64,000 nt of DNA. Source: Chloroflexota bacterium (GTDB lineage: Bacteria; Chloroflexota; UBA11872). This document shows positions 1 to 8,464 of this stretch, one piece after another. Made by a program: the position numbers and the translations under genes. A model generated the notes under the pieces. It searched no databases and was not told where the DNA came from. It worked only from the letters and a program-made list of their open reading frames with translations. The DNA lies in the NCBI GenBank assembly GCA_026707285.1, contig JAPOXD010000016.1, positions 55,744 to 119,743 of the forward strand. Direction: 5' to 3'. Every line of letters begins with the position of its first letter. The stretch's first letter is position 1.

Positions 1-1174
1 GGAGCGTCGAGCGTGGGACGGCGCGGCCGACGCCCAGGATGCCCACCTCGGGCGGGTTCACGATGGGGGTGAAGAATCCGGTCCCCAGCCCGCCGAGGTT
101 GCTGATGGTGAAAGTCGCGCCTTGCATCTCGTCGAGCGTCAGCTTGCCGGCGCGCGCCCGCTCGGCAATGTCGGTCAGCTCGGCCGCGATCTCGATCACG
201 CCCTTCGTACCCACGTCGCGGACCACCGGAACGAGCAGCCCGCGCTCCGTATCGGCCGCCACGCCCAGGTGGTAGTAGCCCTTCCGCACGATTTCGCCGG
301 CGGCCAGGTCCAGGCTGGCGTTGAGCTCGGGATGCGCCTTCAGCGACGCCGCAACCGCCGGCAGGATGAAGGCGGTGATCGTGAGCTTGGCGCCCCGGGC
401 TTTCGCGCGCTCCTTGTACTCGGCTCGCAAGGCTTCGACATCGGTCACGTCGGCCTCTTGGAACAGCGTGACGTGGGGAATCGTGGTCCACGACCGCGAC
501 AGATTGTCGGCCAGCGTCCGTCGCAGGCGGCTCAGCCGCACGCGCTCGATGGGTCCCCATTGGGCAAAGTCGGGCAGCGGCGGCGCGACGTCCGACGCGG
601 GCGCCGACGGGCGCCGGCGCGCATGCGCTTTCACGTCATCCATGGAGATCCGTCCGCCAGGGCCCGAGCCCTCGACCTGGCGCACGTCCACGCCGATTTC
701 CCGCGCGAAGGTGCGCACCGACGGCGCGGCAGCCACCGGCCGGCCATCGGCATCGGCATCGGCGTCTGCGAAGGGCGGCGCGACGTGGACCTCCGGACCG
801 GCGCTTGCCGTCGTCGGTTCGAGCGTCGCCCGCTGTGGGGCAGCCTCTGCGCCGTCCGGCGCACCGTCGGCGGTTGGTCCCGGCGCCTCGTCGACCTGAG
901 CCTCCGATGCCGCCGGGGCAGCTGGCGACTCCGCGCCGTCAGGCTCCAGCGTGAGCACCGGCTGGCCCACCGCAATCGTGTCGCCCGATTTCACGTGGAT
1001 GCCGGTGACGGTGCCTGCGGCGTCGGTGGGCACCTCTAAGGTCGCCTTCTCGCTCTCGATCTCGATCACCGAGTCGCCGGCGTCCACGGCCTGGCCCACG
1101 CTCACCAGCACGCTGAGCACGTCGGCGGATTCGATCCCCTCGCCGAGGTCCGGCAGGCGCAGGTCGACGCTCAC
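1..1174 (-). CDS. Dihydrolipoamide acyltransferase (E2 of pyruvate dehydrogenase), C-terminus off the left edge
   Basis: E2 core of the 2-oxoacid dehydrogenase complex, which transfers acetyl groups from lipoyl-lysine to CoA. About 391 codons are visible. An N-terminal lipoyl domain (residues 1-80) has the lipoyl-lysine in IESEKATLEVP. A long Ala/Pro/Glu-rich hinge follows, then a peripheral-subunit-binding domain (VRTFAREIGVDVRQVEGSGPGGRI), then the start of the acyltransferase domain (TFTISNLGGLG, NPPEVGILGVGRA). The catalytic HxxxDG end lies outside the window. The GTG start at 1174 is the first start after an in-frame stop at 1223-1225 and lies 43 bases after the aceE stop, so the two are co-transcribed. 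Only one lipoyl domain is present. Family assignment is firm; specificity for pyruvate rests on the aceE neighbour. Confidence 0.93.
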   Translation of the reverse strand, partial: MSVDLRLPDLGEGIESADVLSVLVSVGQAVDAGDSVIEIESEKATLEVPTDAAGTVTGIHVKSGDTIAVGQPVLTLEPDGAESPAAPAASEAQVDEAPGPTADGAPDGAEAAPQRATLEPTTASAGPEVHVAPPFADADADADGRPVAAAPSVRTFAREIGVDVRQVEGSGPGGRISMDDVKAHARRRPSAPASDVAPPLPDFAQWGPIERVRLSRLRRTLADNLSRSWTTIPHVTLFQEADVTDVEALRAEYKERAKARGAKLTITAFILPAVAASLKAHPELNASLDLAAGEIVRKGYYHLGVAADTERGLLVPVVRDVGTKGVIEIAAELTDIAERARAGKLTLDEMQGATFTISNLGGLGTGFFTPIVNPPEVGILGVGRAVPRSTL

Positions 1175-1217
1175 GGCAGACGCGGCCCGTCGCCTGCACC
1201 CGGGTCTGTCGCTTGCA

Positions 1218-3917
1218 TCAGCTCAGCCGCGGATTCGGTTTCTCGGCGTCGATGCCCAGGTCCTCGATCGCCTCGGATACCAGTTCAGCGTCAATTCGGC
1301 TTTCTTGCGCCAGCGCGTGCAGCGTCGCGAGGGTCACAAACCGCGCATCAACCTCGAAGAAGTCGCGCAGGGCCGCGCGCGTATCGCTGCGGCCGAAGCC
1401 GTCGGTGCCCAGCGCCACCAGCCGTCCCGGAACCCATTTTGCTATCAGGTCCGGCAGCGTCTTCATGTAGTCGGAGGCGGCCACGACCACGTCGGGCGCA
1501 TCCGCCAGGCAAGTCGCCACGTACGACGCGCGCGGCGTCCGGTCGGGATGCAGCATGTTCCAGCGGTCGGCGTCCAGCGCCTCCCGGCGCAGCTCGGTAT
1601 AGCTCGTCACCGACCACACGTCCGCCGCCACCCCATAGCGTTCCGCCAACATCTCCTGCGCCTCGAGCACCTCGTTGAGGATCGCGCCGCTTCCCAACAG
1701 CGTGGCGCGCGGCTGGCCGGGCGACGCATCGGCCGCACGCAGGCGGTACATGCCCTTGAGGATGCCTTCCCGCACTCCCTCATCCGTCGGCAGGCTCGGG
1801 TGCGGATAGGCCTCGTTGCCCAGGGTGAGGTAGTAGAACACGTCCTCATCCTGCTCGTGCATGCGGCGGATGCCCTCGCGGATGATGACCGCGATTTCAT
1901 AGGCAAACGCGGGATCGTAGGCCAGGCACGTGGGCACCACCGAGAACAAGAGATGGCTGTGGCCGTCCTGGTGCTGCAAGCCTTCGCCCGCCAGCGTCGT
2001 CCGGCCCGCGGTGGCGCCCAGCAGAAATCCGCGCGTCCTCGCGTCGGCCGCGGCCCAGACAAGGTCCCCGACGCGCTGGAAGCCGAACATCGAGTAGTAG
2101 ATGAAGAACGGCAACGTGGCGACGCCGTAGGTCGCGTGGGAGGTACCCGCGGCGATGAATGAGCTCATCGCCCCGGCCTCGGCGATCCCCTCCTCCAGGA
2201 TCTGGCCGTCGGTGGCCTCCTTGTAGTAGAGGAGCGACGCCGAATCGACCGGCTCGTAGAGCTGGCCCACGGCCGAGTAGATGCCGACCTGGCGGAACAG
2301 TGCCTCCATGCCGAAGGTGCGGGCTTCGTCGGGCACGATCGGAACGACGCGCGGACCCAACGCCGGATCGCGCAGCAGCTTGGACAGCATGCGCACGAAC
2401 GCCATGGTCGTGGAGGCGGGCCGCTCGCTGCCGGCCTGGAACTCGGCGAAGACGTCGGCCGGCGGGGTCGTGATCTGGCTCTTCTCCGCACGGCGCATGG
2501 GCATGAATCCGCCGAGCTCCTCGCGGCGGACGGTCAGATAGCGGACCTCGCGGCTGTCGGGCGCCGGTCGGTAGAGCGGGGCGCGACCGAGGTCCTCATC
2601 GGAAATCGGGATCTTGAATCGATCGCGGAACGTCAGCAGCTCATCCTCGTTCAGCTGCTTCTGCTGATGCGTCACGTTGCGGCCTTCGCCGGCTTCGCCG
2701 AGCCCGTAGCCCTTGATCGTCCGCGCCAGCACCACCGTCGGGGCGCCCTCATGGCGCACGGCCGCATTGAACGCCGCGTATACCTTGCGCGCGTCATGTC
2801 CGCCGAGGTTCATGCGCACCAGGTCGTCGTCGCTGCGGTCGGCCACCATGGCCAGCAGCCGCTCGTCCGCCCCGTAGAAGTTCTCGCGGATGTAGGCCCC
2901 GCCGGCCACGCTGTACTTCTGGTATTCACCGTCGACGATTTGGCCCGCGCGGCGCGTGAGCAGCCCGTCGTGATCGTTGGCGAACAGCTCGTCCCAGTCC
3001 CCGCCCCACAGGACCTTGATCACGTTCCAGCCGGCGCCGCGAAATAGTCCTTCCAGCTCCTGCACGATGTTGCCGTTGCCGCGGACCGGGCCGTCCAGGC
3101 GCTGCAGGTTGCAGTTGACCACCCAGGTGAGGTTGTCCAGGTACTCGCGGCCGGCGAGTGAGATCGCCGCGATGGTCTCCGGCGCGTCGGCTTCGCCGTC
3201 GCCCACGAACGCCCATACCCGCTGGTCGGAGGGCTGCTTCAGCCCCCGGTCCTCCAGATAGCGCATGAACCGCGCCTGGTAGATCGACATCAGCGGGCCC
3301 AAGCCCATGGACACGGTGGGGAACTGCCAGAAATCGGGCATCAGCCAGGGATGCGGATATGACGAGACGCCGCCGCTGGGCATGAGCTCGCGCCGAAAGT
3401 CGTGGATCTGCTCGGCGGTCAGGCGACCTTCGAGATACGCCCGCGCATAGATGCCCGGCGCCGCATGGCCCTGGAAATAGATGATGTCCGGCCCTTCGGG
3501 GTGATCCGGCCCGCGGAAGAAGTGGTTGAAGCCGACCTCGTAGAGCGTGGCCGCCGACGCGTAGGTGGAGATGTGCCCGCCGATGCCGTCCGCCTCGCGG
3601 TTGGCGGCCACGACCATGGCCATCGCGTTCCAGCGAATGATGCTGCGGATCTGCCATTCCAGCGCTTCGTCGCCGGGATAAGCCGGCTCGCGCTCCGGCG
3701 GAATGGAGTTGACATACGGCGTGCGCGCGGTGACCGGCAGCACGCCGCCGGCCCGCTGCGCGTGGATTTGCAGCTCGCGCAGCAACTCACGCACGCGCTC
3801 GTTGCCGGAAAGCCGCCGCACGTCATGCAGCGCGTCCAGCCAGTCTCGCGTTTCGACCGCGTCGGCCCCCCGGCCGCCGTTCAAGGCGCCGTCGCGGTGG
3901 GTGTCTAGCTGTGCCAT
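1218..3917 (-). CDS. aceE: Pyruvate dehydrogenase E1 component, homodimeric type
   Basis: Thiamine-diphosphate-dependent decarboxylase that converts pyruvate and reductively acetylates the E2 lipoyl group. At 899 residues it has the full single-chain AceE length. The ThDP-binding signature GDGEADAPETIAA...NCNLQRLDGPVRGN is complete (about residues 240-285). The N-terminal part has the AceE hallmarks YVNSIPP and GGHISTYASAATLYEVGFNHFF, and HASHATYG-like and GTDGFGRSDTR segments mark the C-terminal domain. ATG at 3917 is preceded by GGCGGAG. E2 follows directly downstream. A TAGTCT hexamer about 18 bases before the start could be a -10 element. The homodimeric AceE form is better known from Proteobacteria and Actinobacteria than from Chloroflexota. 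Confidence 0.97.
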   Translation of the reverse strand: MAQLDTHRDGALNGGRGADAVETRDWLDALHDVRRLSGNERVRELLRELQIHAQRAGGVLPVTARTPYVNSIPPEREPAYPGDEALEWQIRSIIRWNAMAMVVAANREADGIGGHISTYASAATLYEVGFNHFFRGPDHPEGPDIIYFQGHAAPGIYARAYLEGRLTAEQIHDFRRELMPSGGVSSYPHPWLMPDFWQFPTVSMGLGPLMSIYQARFMRYLEDRGLKQPSDQRVWAFVGDGEADAPETIAAISLAGREYLDNLTWVVNCNLQRLDGPVRGNGNIVQELEGLFRGAGWNVIKVLWGGDWDELFANDHDGLLTRRAGQIVDGEYQKYSVAGGAYIRENFYGADERLLAMVADRSDDDLVRMNLGGHDARKVYAAFNAAVRHEGAPTVVLARTIKGYGLGEAGEGRNVTHQQKQLNEDELLTFRDRFKIPISDEDLGRAPLYRPAPDSREVRYLTVRREELGGFMPMRRAEKSQITTPPADVFAEFQAGSERPASTTMAFVRMLSKLLRDPALGPRVVPIVPDEARTFGMEALFRQVGIYSAVGQLYEPVDSASLLYYKEATDGQILEEGIAEAGAMSSFIAAGTSHATYGVATLPFFIYYSMFGFQRVGDLVWAAADARTRGFLLGATAGRTTLAGEGLQHQDGHSHLLFSVVPTCLAYDPAFAYEIAVIIREGIRRMHEQDEDVFYYLTLGNEAYPHPSLPTDEGVREGILKGMYRLRAADASPGQPRATLLGSGAILNEVLEAQEMLAERYGVAADVWSVTSYTELRREALDADRWNMLHPDRTPRASYVATCLADAPDVVVAASDYMKTLPDLIAKWVPGRLVALGTDGFGRSDTRAALRDFFEVDARFVTLATLHALAQESRIDAELVSEAIEDLGIDAEKPNPRLS

Positions 3918-4072
3918 GGGCTCCGCCTAGAGACTACGCAAGGGTAGTACGCCCGGCGCTGGGCGCTTCGCGAGCTGCCAGACGGTCGGCGTTGGCCTGG
4001 CGCTTCACGCGGCCACTCGGCCGCAGCGAGGCGCCTCCGGCGGGACAAGCGTGCCACGCCGGGCTCGGTTGT

Positions 4073-4969
4073 TCATCCCACGCGCGCGCGGTTCATGGAC
4101 GCGGCAAGGGCTTGACGCCCGGCGTGGTACGAGCTGCGCACCAGGGGGCCGGATTCCACGTGGACGAACCCCAGTGCTCGGGCCTCCTCGGCGATCTCGA
4201 CGAACTCGTCCGGGTGATAGAAACGCTGCACCGGCAAGTGCTTGCGCGTCGGCTGGAGGTATTGCCCCACGGTGAGCAGCTCGCAGCGGTGCTCCACGAG
4301 GTCGGCAAGCGTCGCGCGCAGCTCGTCGCGTGTTTCGCCCAGGCCGACCATCACCCCCGATTTTGTCGCCACGTCCGGCGCCATGTCGGCCGCTCGGCGG
4401 ATGAGCTCCAACGTGCGCTCGTAGCGCGCCTTGGGCCGCACCCGGGCATAAAGCCGCGGCACCGTCTCGGTGTTGTGGTTGAGCACCACGGGGCGCGCCG
4501 CCATCACCGTCGCCAGAGCGTCCCAGTCGCCCATGAAGTCCGGAATGAGCACCTCGACCTGGCACGAAGGACGCACGCGGCGCACCGCGCGAATGCAGTC
4601 GGCAAACACGCTCGCGCCGCCGTCGGGCGCGTCGTCCCGATTCACCGACGTGATCACGCAGTAGTCGAGCCCCATGCGCTCCACCGCGGCCGCCAGGCGC
4701 AGCGGCTCCAATGGGTCGATGGCATCGGGCCGGCCCGAGGTGACGGCACAGAAGCCGCACGCCCGCGTGCAGGTGTCGCCCAGGATCATGAAGGTGGCGT
4801 GGCCGTCGTTCCAGCACTCGCCGATGTTGGGACAGCGAGCCTCTTCGCACACGGTGTGCAGCGATTGCGTGCGCATCAGCCGCTTCAGGCCGGTAAAGCG
4901 GTCGCCGGTCGGCGCGCGGACCTTGAGCCACGCCGGCTTGGGGTATCGGGGCCGGACCTCAGTGGCCAT
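4073..4969 (-). CDS. lipA: Lipoyl synthase
   Basis: Radical SAM enzyme that inserts two sulfurs into protein-bound octanoyl groups to make the lipoyl cofactor. The 298-residue protein has the auxiliary-cluster cysteine motif CEEARCPNIGEC (C-x4-C-x5-C) and the radical SAM motif CTRACGFCAV (CxxxCxxC). It also has the conserved LNHNTETVPRLY and GVMVGLGET segments and the C-terminal RSSYHAG, whose serine ligates the sacrificial auxiliary cluster. I chose ATG 4969 (MATEVRP), which overlaps the lipB stop by 11 bases. A longer in-frame start at 4996 lies inside lipB and is less likely. It sits with lipB and next to the lipoate-requiring pyruvate dehydrogenase genes. Confidence 0.97.
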   Translation of the reverse strand: MATEVRPRYPKPAWLKVRAPTGDRFTGLKRLMRTQSLHTVCEEARCPNIGECWNDGHATFMILGDTCTRACGFCAVTSGRPDAIDPLEPLRLAAAVERMGLDYCVITSVNRDDAPDGGASVFADCIRAVRRVRPSCQVEVLIPDFMGDWDALATVMAARPVVLNHNTETVPRLYARVRPKARYERTLELIRRAADMAPDVATKSGVMVGLGETRDELRATLADLVEHRCELLTVGQYLQPTRKHLPVQRFYHPDEFVEIAEEARALGFVHVESGPLVRSSYHAGRQALAASMNRARVG

Positions 4970-5645
4970 TGGCAAGGGCCTTGTCCGAGGCAACATCCCG
5001 CAACGCTACATCGAACGTCTGCGCGAAGGCAGTGATGAACGCCTCCTTGGCCGCCTCGTGATCGGGTGTGGCCCCACAGTAGCGCTCCACGGACGTGATG
5101 CCCCCGTCATGGATGCCGCAGGGCACGATGGCTTCGAAGGCCGTCAGGTCCGGCGCCAGGTTGAGCGCGATGCCGTGCATGCTCACACCCCCGCGCACGT
5201 GCACGCCCAGCGCGGCGATCTTGTCGTTGCCCACCCACACGCCGGGCAGGCTCTTCCGGGGCGCCGCGGGCACGCCGAGCGCGGCCAGGGTGCTCACCAG
5301 CGTCTGCTCCAGACCGCGAACGAAGCTGATCGGATAGATGCCGCGGCGGCGCAGGTCCAGGATCGGATAGGCCACCAGCTGGCCCGGGCCGTGATAGGTC
5401 ACGTCGCCGCCGCGTTCCACGTCCACGACCTCGATCCCCTGGGCCGCCAGCCGTTCTGGCGACGCCAACAGGTTCGCCGGGTCGCTGCGGCGGCCGCAGG
5501 TGTACACCGGCGGATGCTCCAGCACGGCCAGGGCCTCCGCCGCCGTGCCCGCGCGCACGTCGTCGGCGCGCGCATGCTGCCAGGCCCACGCGTCGCGATA
5601 GGCCACCCGGCCCGCTCGGTGCACATCGACGGTGGTCGACACCAT
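4959..5645 (-). CDS. lipB: Lipoyl(octanoyl) transferase
   Basis: Transfers octanoate from acyl carrier protein to the lipoyl domains, giving the LipA substrate. The 228-residue protein has the family motifs PPVYTCGRRSD, VERGGDVTYHGPGQLVAYP (RGGxxTYHGPGQ) and GVSMHGIALNL. The catalytic lysine region and catalytic Cys (VPCGI) are present. ATG 5645 (MVSTTVDVHR) is chosen because homology to LipB begins a few residues later; a longer open frame to 5843 reads as Arg/Ser-rich noise. Its stop overlaps the lipA start, implying translational coupling. Confidence 0.95.
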   Translation of the reverse strand: MVSTTVDVHRAGRVAYRDAWAWQHARADDVRAGTAAEALAVLEHPPVYTCGRRSDPANLLASPERLAAQGIEVVDVERGGDVTYHGPGQLVAYPILDLRRRGIYPISFVRGLEQTLVSTLAALGVPAAPRKSLPGVWVGNDKIAALGVHVRGGVSMHGIALNLAPDLTAFEAIVPCGIHDGGITSVERYCGATPDHEAAKEAFITAFAQTFDVALRDVASDKALANGH

Positions 5646-5724
5646 GGCCCGAGCGTACCCATCAAGGCGAACCGATCCAAGCCCCGCCGAGGTCTCGGAT
5701 TTCGGCAGGGGAACCGTGCGGGCG

Positions 5725-7137
5725 CTAGATCCCCGCCAGCTGCGCGAATTGAAGCTCGGTCGGCTCAGCGCAGCAGAACCAGGCCTCGGTGAGCCTCGGC
5801 CGCGCCGCCGCGCGCTCGGCGTTGACGAGGACATCGCGCGCACGTCCGTCGGCGGCCGCTCCGGCAGCGTCGATCACAGCCGCCCGCACGGCGGAATAGG
5901 ACGTGGCGATATCCGTGTCCTCGTCGGCCATTTCCGCCACCAGCGCCCCGATCGCCGCTTGAAGCGCGTCGACCGCCGGATCCGCCGCCCGCCACCTATA
6001 GCTGAGTTGCGCCTGGTCGTACGGCCCCAGGTGGCGTTGCATGTCGGGCAACCCGAGAAGCAGCGATCCCTTCGGCAGCAGCAGCCGGATGCCGTACTGC
6101 ACCGGGTCGACGTTGCCCACCAGGTCGTGCGCGGCGACGAAATCGAGGATGTCCAGCACGTCGGTGAACGTCGTCCACGGCGTGAACGGCAGCCAGGACG
6201 GCCGGGTCTCGATGCCGTGGCGGCGCAGCAAGGTGATCGCCTGCTCGGCCTCGGCGGCTACGTGACCCTTGTCCAGGCGCTCCAGGATTCCGTCATTGAG
6301 CGACTCGAACGCCGAGATGACGAACAGGCACCCCGCGTCGGCGAACTCGGGCCACACATGGGCGTGCTCCAGGATGTGCTCGACCTTGGTGGTGCAGTCG
6401 AACGTGAGCTCCGGGAACCGCGCCTGCATGGCGCGCACCACCTTGCGCGAGTGGCGCCAGCCGTTGAGGAAGTCCGGATCGCCGAAGGTGATGTGGCGCG
6501 CGCCCGCGTCGACGAGCCGCGCAATGTCGTCCAGCACGGTGTCGGCTCCTACGATGCGAATGCGGCCGTCGTAGACCACCGGCACCGGACAGTGGCGGCA
6601 CTTGTGCACGCAGCCGTGACTGGCCTCGACATAGCCCGCCAGCCGCTCTTCACCATCGACCGCAAGCCGCGCATAGCGGTCGATGGGCGGCAGCAGCTCG
6701 CGCGCCGGGGCGTGAAAGTCATGCTTGCCGAGTTGGATGACCTCCGGGGCAACGCTCAGCGTCCCGTTTGCGCTCGGCAGCGCGTCCACCCAGGCCACGA
6801 GCTCTGGCTCGTACTCGCCGGCAAGCGCGCGGTCCATGGGATGGCTCGGGTCCAGCGCCGGCGCCATCTCGCCGTAAAGGCCGTAGAAGCAAATGGGAAC
6901 GTCCGGGTGCGTGCGACGCGCCGCCTGCGCGGCGCTCACGGCGATGCGCATGGCCGTGTGCATCGGAACGGAGAACGCCAGCGCGTCGATGCCGTCCAGC
7001 GCATCGGGGTCCCACATCTCGACGGCTAGGTCCAGTGCGCGCACCTCGTGTCCCGCCGCCTGCAGCGCCGCGGCCGGCGAGGCCGCATGCACGGGCTGGT
7101 GCCCGAGCTCGTACGTCGAGACGATCAAAACTCGCAT
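5725..7137 (-). CDS. B12-binding-type radical SAM protein with a CCAEP C-terminal tail
   Basis: About 470 residues. Residues 1-110 read as a Rossmann/B12-binding-like domain (MRVLIVSTYELGHQPVHAAS). The radical SAM cluster motif follows at about 205-212 (GCVHKCRHCPV, CxxxCxxC), with a typical FGDPDFLNG strand and a TIM-barrel remainder. The extreme C-terminus contains FCCAEP (adjacent cysteines about 15 residues from the end). I recognise this tail from a radical SAM family described by its CUAEP/CCAEP ending, in which selenocysteine replaces one cysteine in some members; here both codons are TGC. The start at ATG 7137 forms TGATG with the stop of the upstream ATP-grasp gene; ATG 7143 is an alternative. 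Substrate and product are unknown. lipB lies 79 bases downstream on the same strand. Confidence 0.85.
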   Translation of the reverse strand: MRVLIVSTYELGHQPVHAASPAAALQAAGHEVRALDLAVEMWDPDALDGIDALAFSVPMHTAMRIAVSAAQAARRTHPDVPICFYGLYGEMAPALDPSHPMDRALAGEYEPELVAWVDALPSANGTLSVAPEVIQLGKHDFHAPARELLPPIDRYARLAVDGEERLAGYVEASHGCVHKCRHCPVPVVYDGRIRIVGADTVLDDIARLVDAGARHITFGDPDFLNGWRHSRKVVRAMQARFPELTFDCTTKVEHILEHAHVWPEFADAGCLFVISAFESLNDGILERLDKGHVAAEAEQAITLLRRHGIETRPSWLPFTPWTTFTDVLDILDFVAAHDLVGNVDPVQYGIRLLLPKGSLLLGLPDMQRHLGPYDQAQLSYRWRAADPAVDALQAAIGALVAEMADEDTDIATSYSAVRAAVIDAAGAAADGRARDVLVNAERAAARPRLTEAWFCCAEPTELQFAQLAGI

Positions 7138-8408
7138 CAACATCCCGCCTCAGGACTCTCCGTTCCGGGCCGCTCCCGCGGCGCTCGGTCCGGATCGATC
7201 TCCACGTCAAGCTTCGCATGCGCGCGCCGGAGCGCCGATTCGACGGCATCCGGCGTCTCACCCCGCGCAAACATGAATCCGAGGTACCGGTCGCCCTCCG
7301 GCAGCGGCTCGACCCAGCCGCCCGGCGCGATGGTGATCTCCAGCCCCACGATGCCGGGAACATCCAGCGCCGCCTCGCGCCCGCGCACCTCGACCAGCAC
7401 GCCGGCACGGACAATGGGCAGCATCATCACGCCCGACGCGGCGTGGGCGGTGGTGGTGTCACGCAGCGGCAGATTCAGCGCGTGCCGCAAGATGAGCGAC
7501 TCCAGCGACACGCCCAGCCCAAATCGCAGCGATCGCGCGCAGAGGCCGCCGATGGAACGCGCGGCGACCTCGATGACCGTCGCCGCGTCGCTGTCCACGC
7601 GAATCTCGGCGTGAACCGGTCCCTCGGTGAGACCCAGCCCCGCCACGGCCGCGCTCGTCACGTCCTCGACCGCACGCTGAGTCTCATCGGGCAGACGTGA
7701 CGGTGTTATGTAAAGCGTTTCCTCGAAATAAGGGCCGTCGAGGGGGTCGGGCTTGTCGAAGATGGCAAGCGTGTGCAGCGTCCCGCTTCGCAGGAGGCCC
7801 TCCACCGCCACCTCCACGCCCGGTACGAACCGCTCGACCAGCAACGGCGCGGGCCGGCCGTCATCGGACTCCGGCAGCATCCGTCGAATTCGCGCCGCGG
7901 CCGCCGCGGTCTCGGCCTTGGTGTCCGCTCGGATCACGCCGCGGCTGGCTGACAAGGTCAGGGGTTTGAGCACCACCGGGAAGCCAAGCTCCGCAGCGGC
8001 AGCCACCGGGTCCGCATCGCCGTCAACGAGCGTAAACGCCGGCTGCGACACACCGGCCTGCGCCAACCGCCGGCGCATGGCGGCCTTGTCCCGCGTGAGC
8101 GCCGTCGCCGCGGGCGGACTGTGCGCCAGGCCCAAACGCTCCGCCGCGAGCGACGCCGCCGCGACTCCCGCGTCATCCACCGGCACGATGGCGTTGAGCG
8201 GCGCCTCGTCGGCAAACTCGACGATGGCGTCCGCCGCGATCTCCGGACGGTGCAGGGGCAGCTCGATCACGCGCGATGCCATCACGTCGTCCAGCGCGTG
8301 ACGTTGCTCGGCGCCGACGACCACCTCGACGCCAAGCTCCCGCGCAGCTTCGAGAAAGTCGCTCGCGCGGTAAGCCCGCGTCGGCAGCAGTAGGAGAACC
8401 CGGCGCAT
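7137..8408 (-). CDS. ATP-grasp family ligase, partner of the CCAEP-tail radical SAM protein
   Basis: Predicted ATP-dependent carboxylate-amine (or thiol) ligase of 423 residues. The N-terminal domain begins MRRVLLLLPTRAYRASDFL, then a pre-ATP-grasp helix region with ALTRDKAAMRRRL at the ATP-grasp entry. Next come GFPVVLKPLTLSASRGV (nucleotide-binding loop), a VERFVPGVEVAVEGLL strand and the metal/phosphate-binding HAEIRVDSDAATVIEVAARSIGG. The usual E-x-N is replaced by EVAAR, so the metal site differs slightly. The pattern resembles the carnosine-synthase/L-amino-acid-ligase branch, but the substrate cannot be read. ATG 8408 has AGGA just upstream; an in-frame GTG/ATG extension to 8426 is possible. 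The stop is fused to the next start as TGATG, so the two proteins are probably made together. Confidence 0.85.
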   Translation of the reverse strand: MRRVLLLLPTRAYRASDFLEAARELGVEVVVGAEQRHALDDVMASRVIELPLHRPEIAADAIVEFADEAPLNAIVPVDDAGVAAASLAAERLGLAHSPPAATALTRDKAAMRRRLAQAGVSQPAFTLVDGDADPVAAAAELGFPVVLKPLTLSASRGVIRADTKAETAAAAARIRRMLPESDDGRPAPLLVERFVPGVEVAVEGLLRSGTLHTLAIFDKPDPLDGPYFEETLYITPSRLPDETQRAVEDVTSAAVAGLGLTEGPVHAEIRVDSDAATVIEVAARSIGGLCARSLRFGLGVSLESLILRHALNLPLRDTTTAHAASGVMMLPIVRAGVLVEVRGREAALDVPGIVGLEITIAPGGWVEPLPEGDRYLGFMFARGETPDAVESALRRAHAKLDVEIDPDRAPRERPGTESPEAGC

Positions 8409-8464
8409 CGTCCTATGATGAACCACGAACGGACGACGCGCCGCATGCCCGCTGGATGGGGAGC

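Noticed and set aside
951..2162. Long plus-strand open frame opposite aceE and E2
   Set aside because: It is antisense to clearly conserved genes, is rich in Arg/His/Gly and has no recognisable motif. High GC lengthens such frames.
5765..5785. Possible selenocysteine codon in the CCAEP tail
   Set aside because: The codons are TGC TGC, not TGA; no SECIS-like hairpin is required, so no selenoprotein is claimed.
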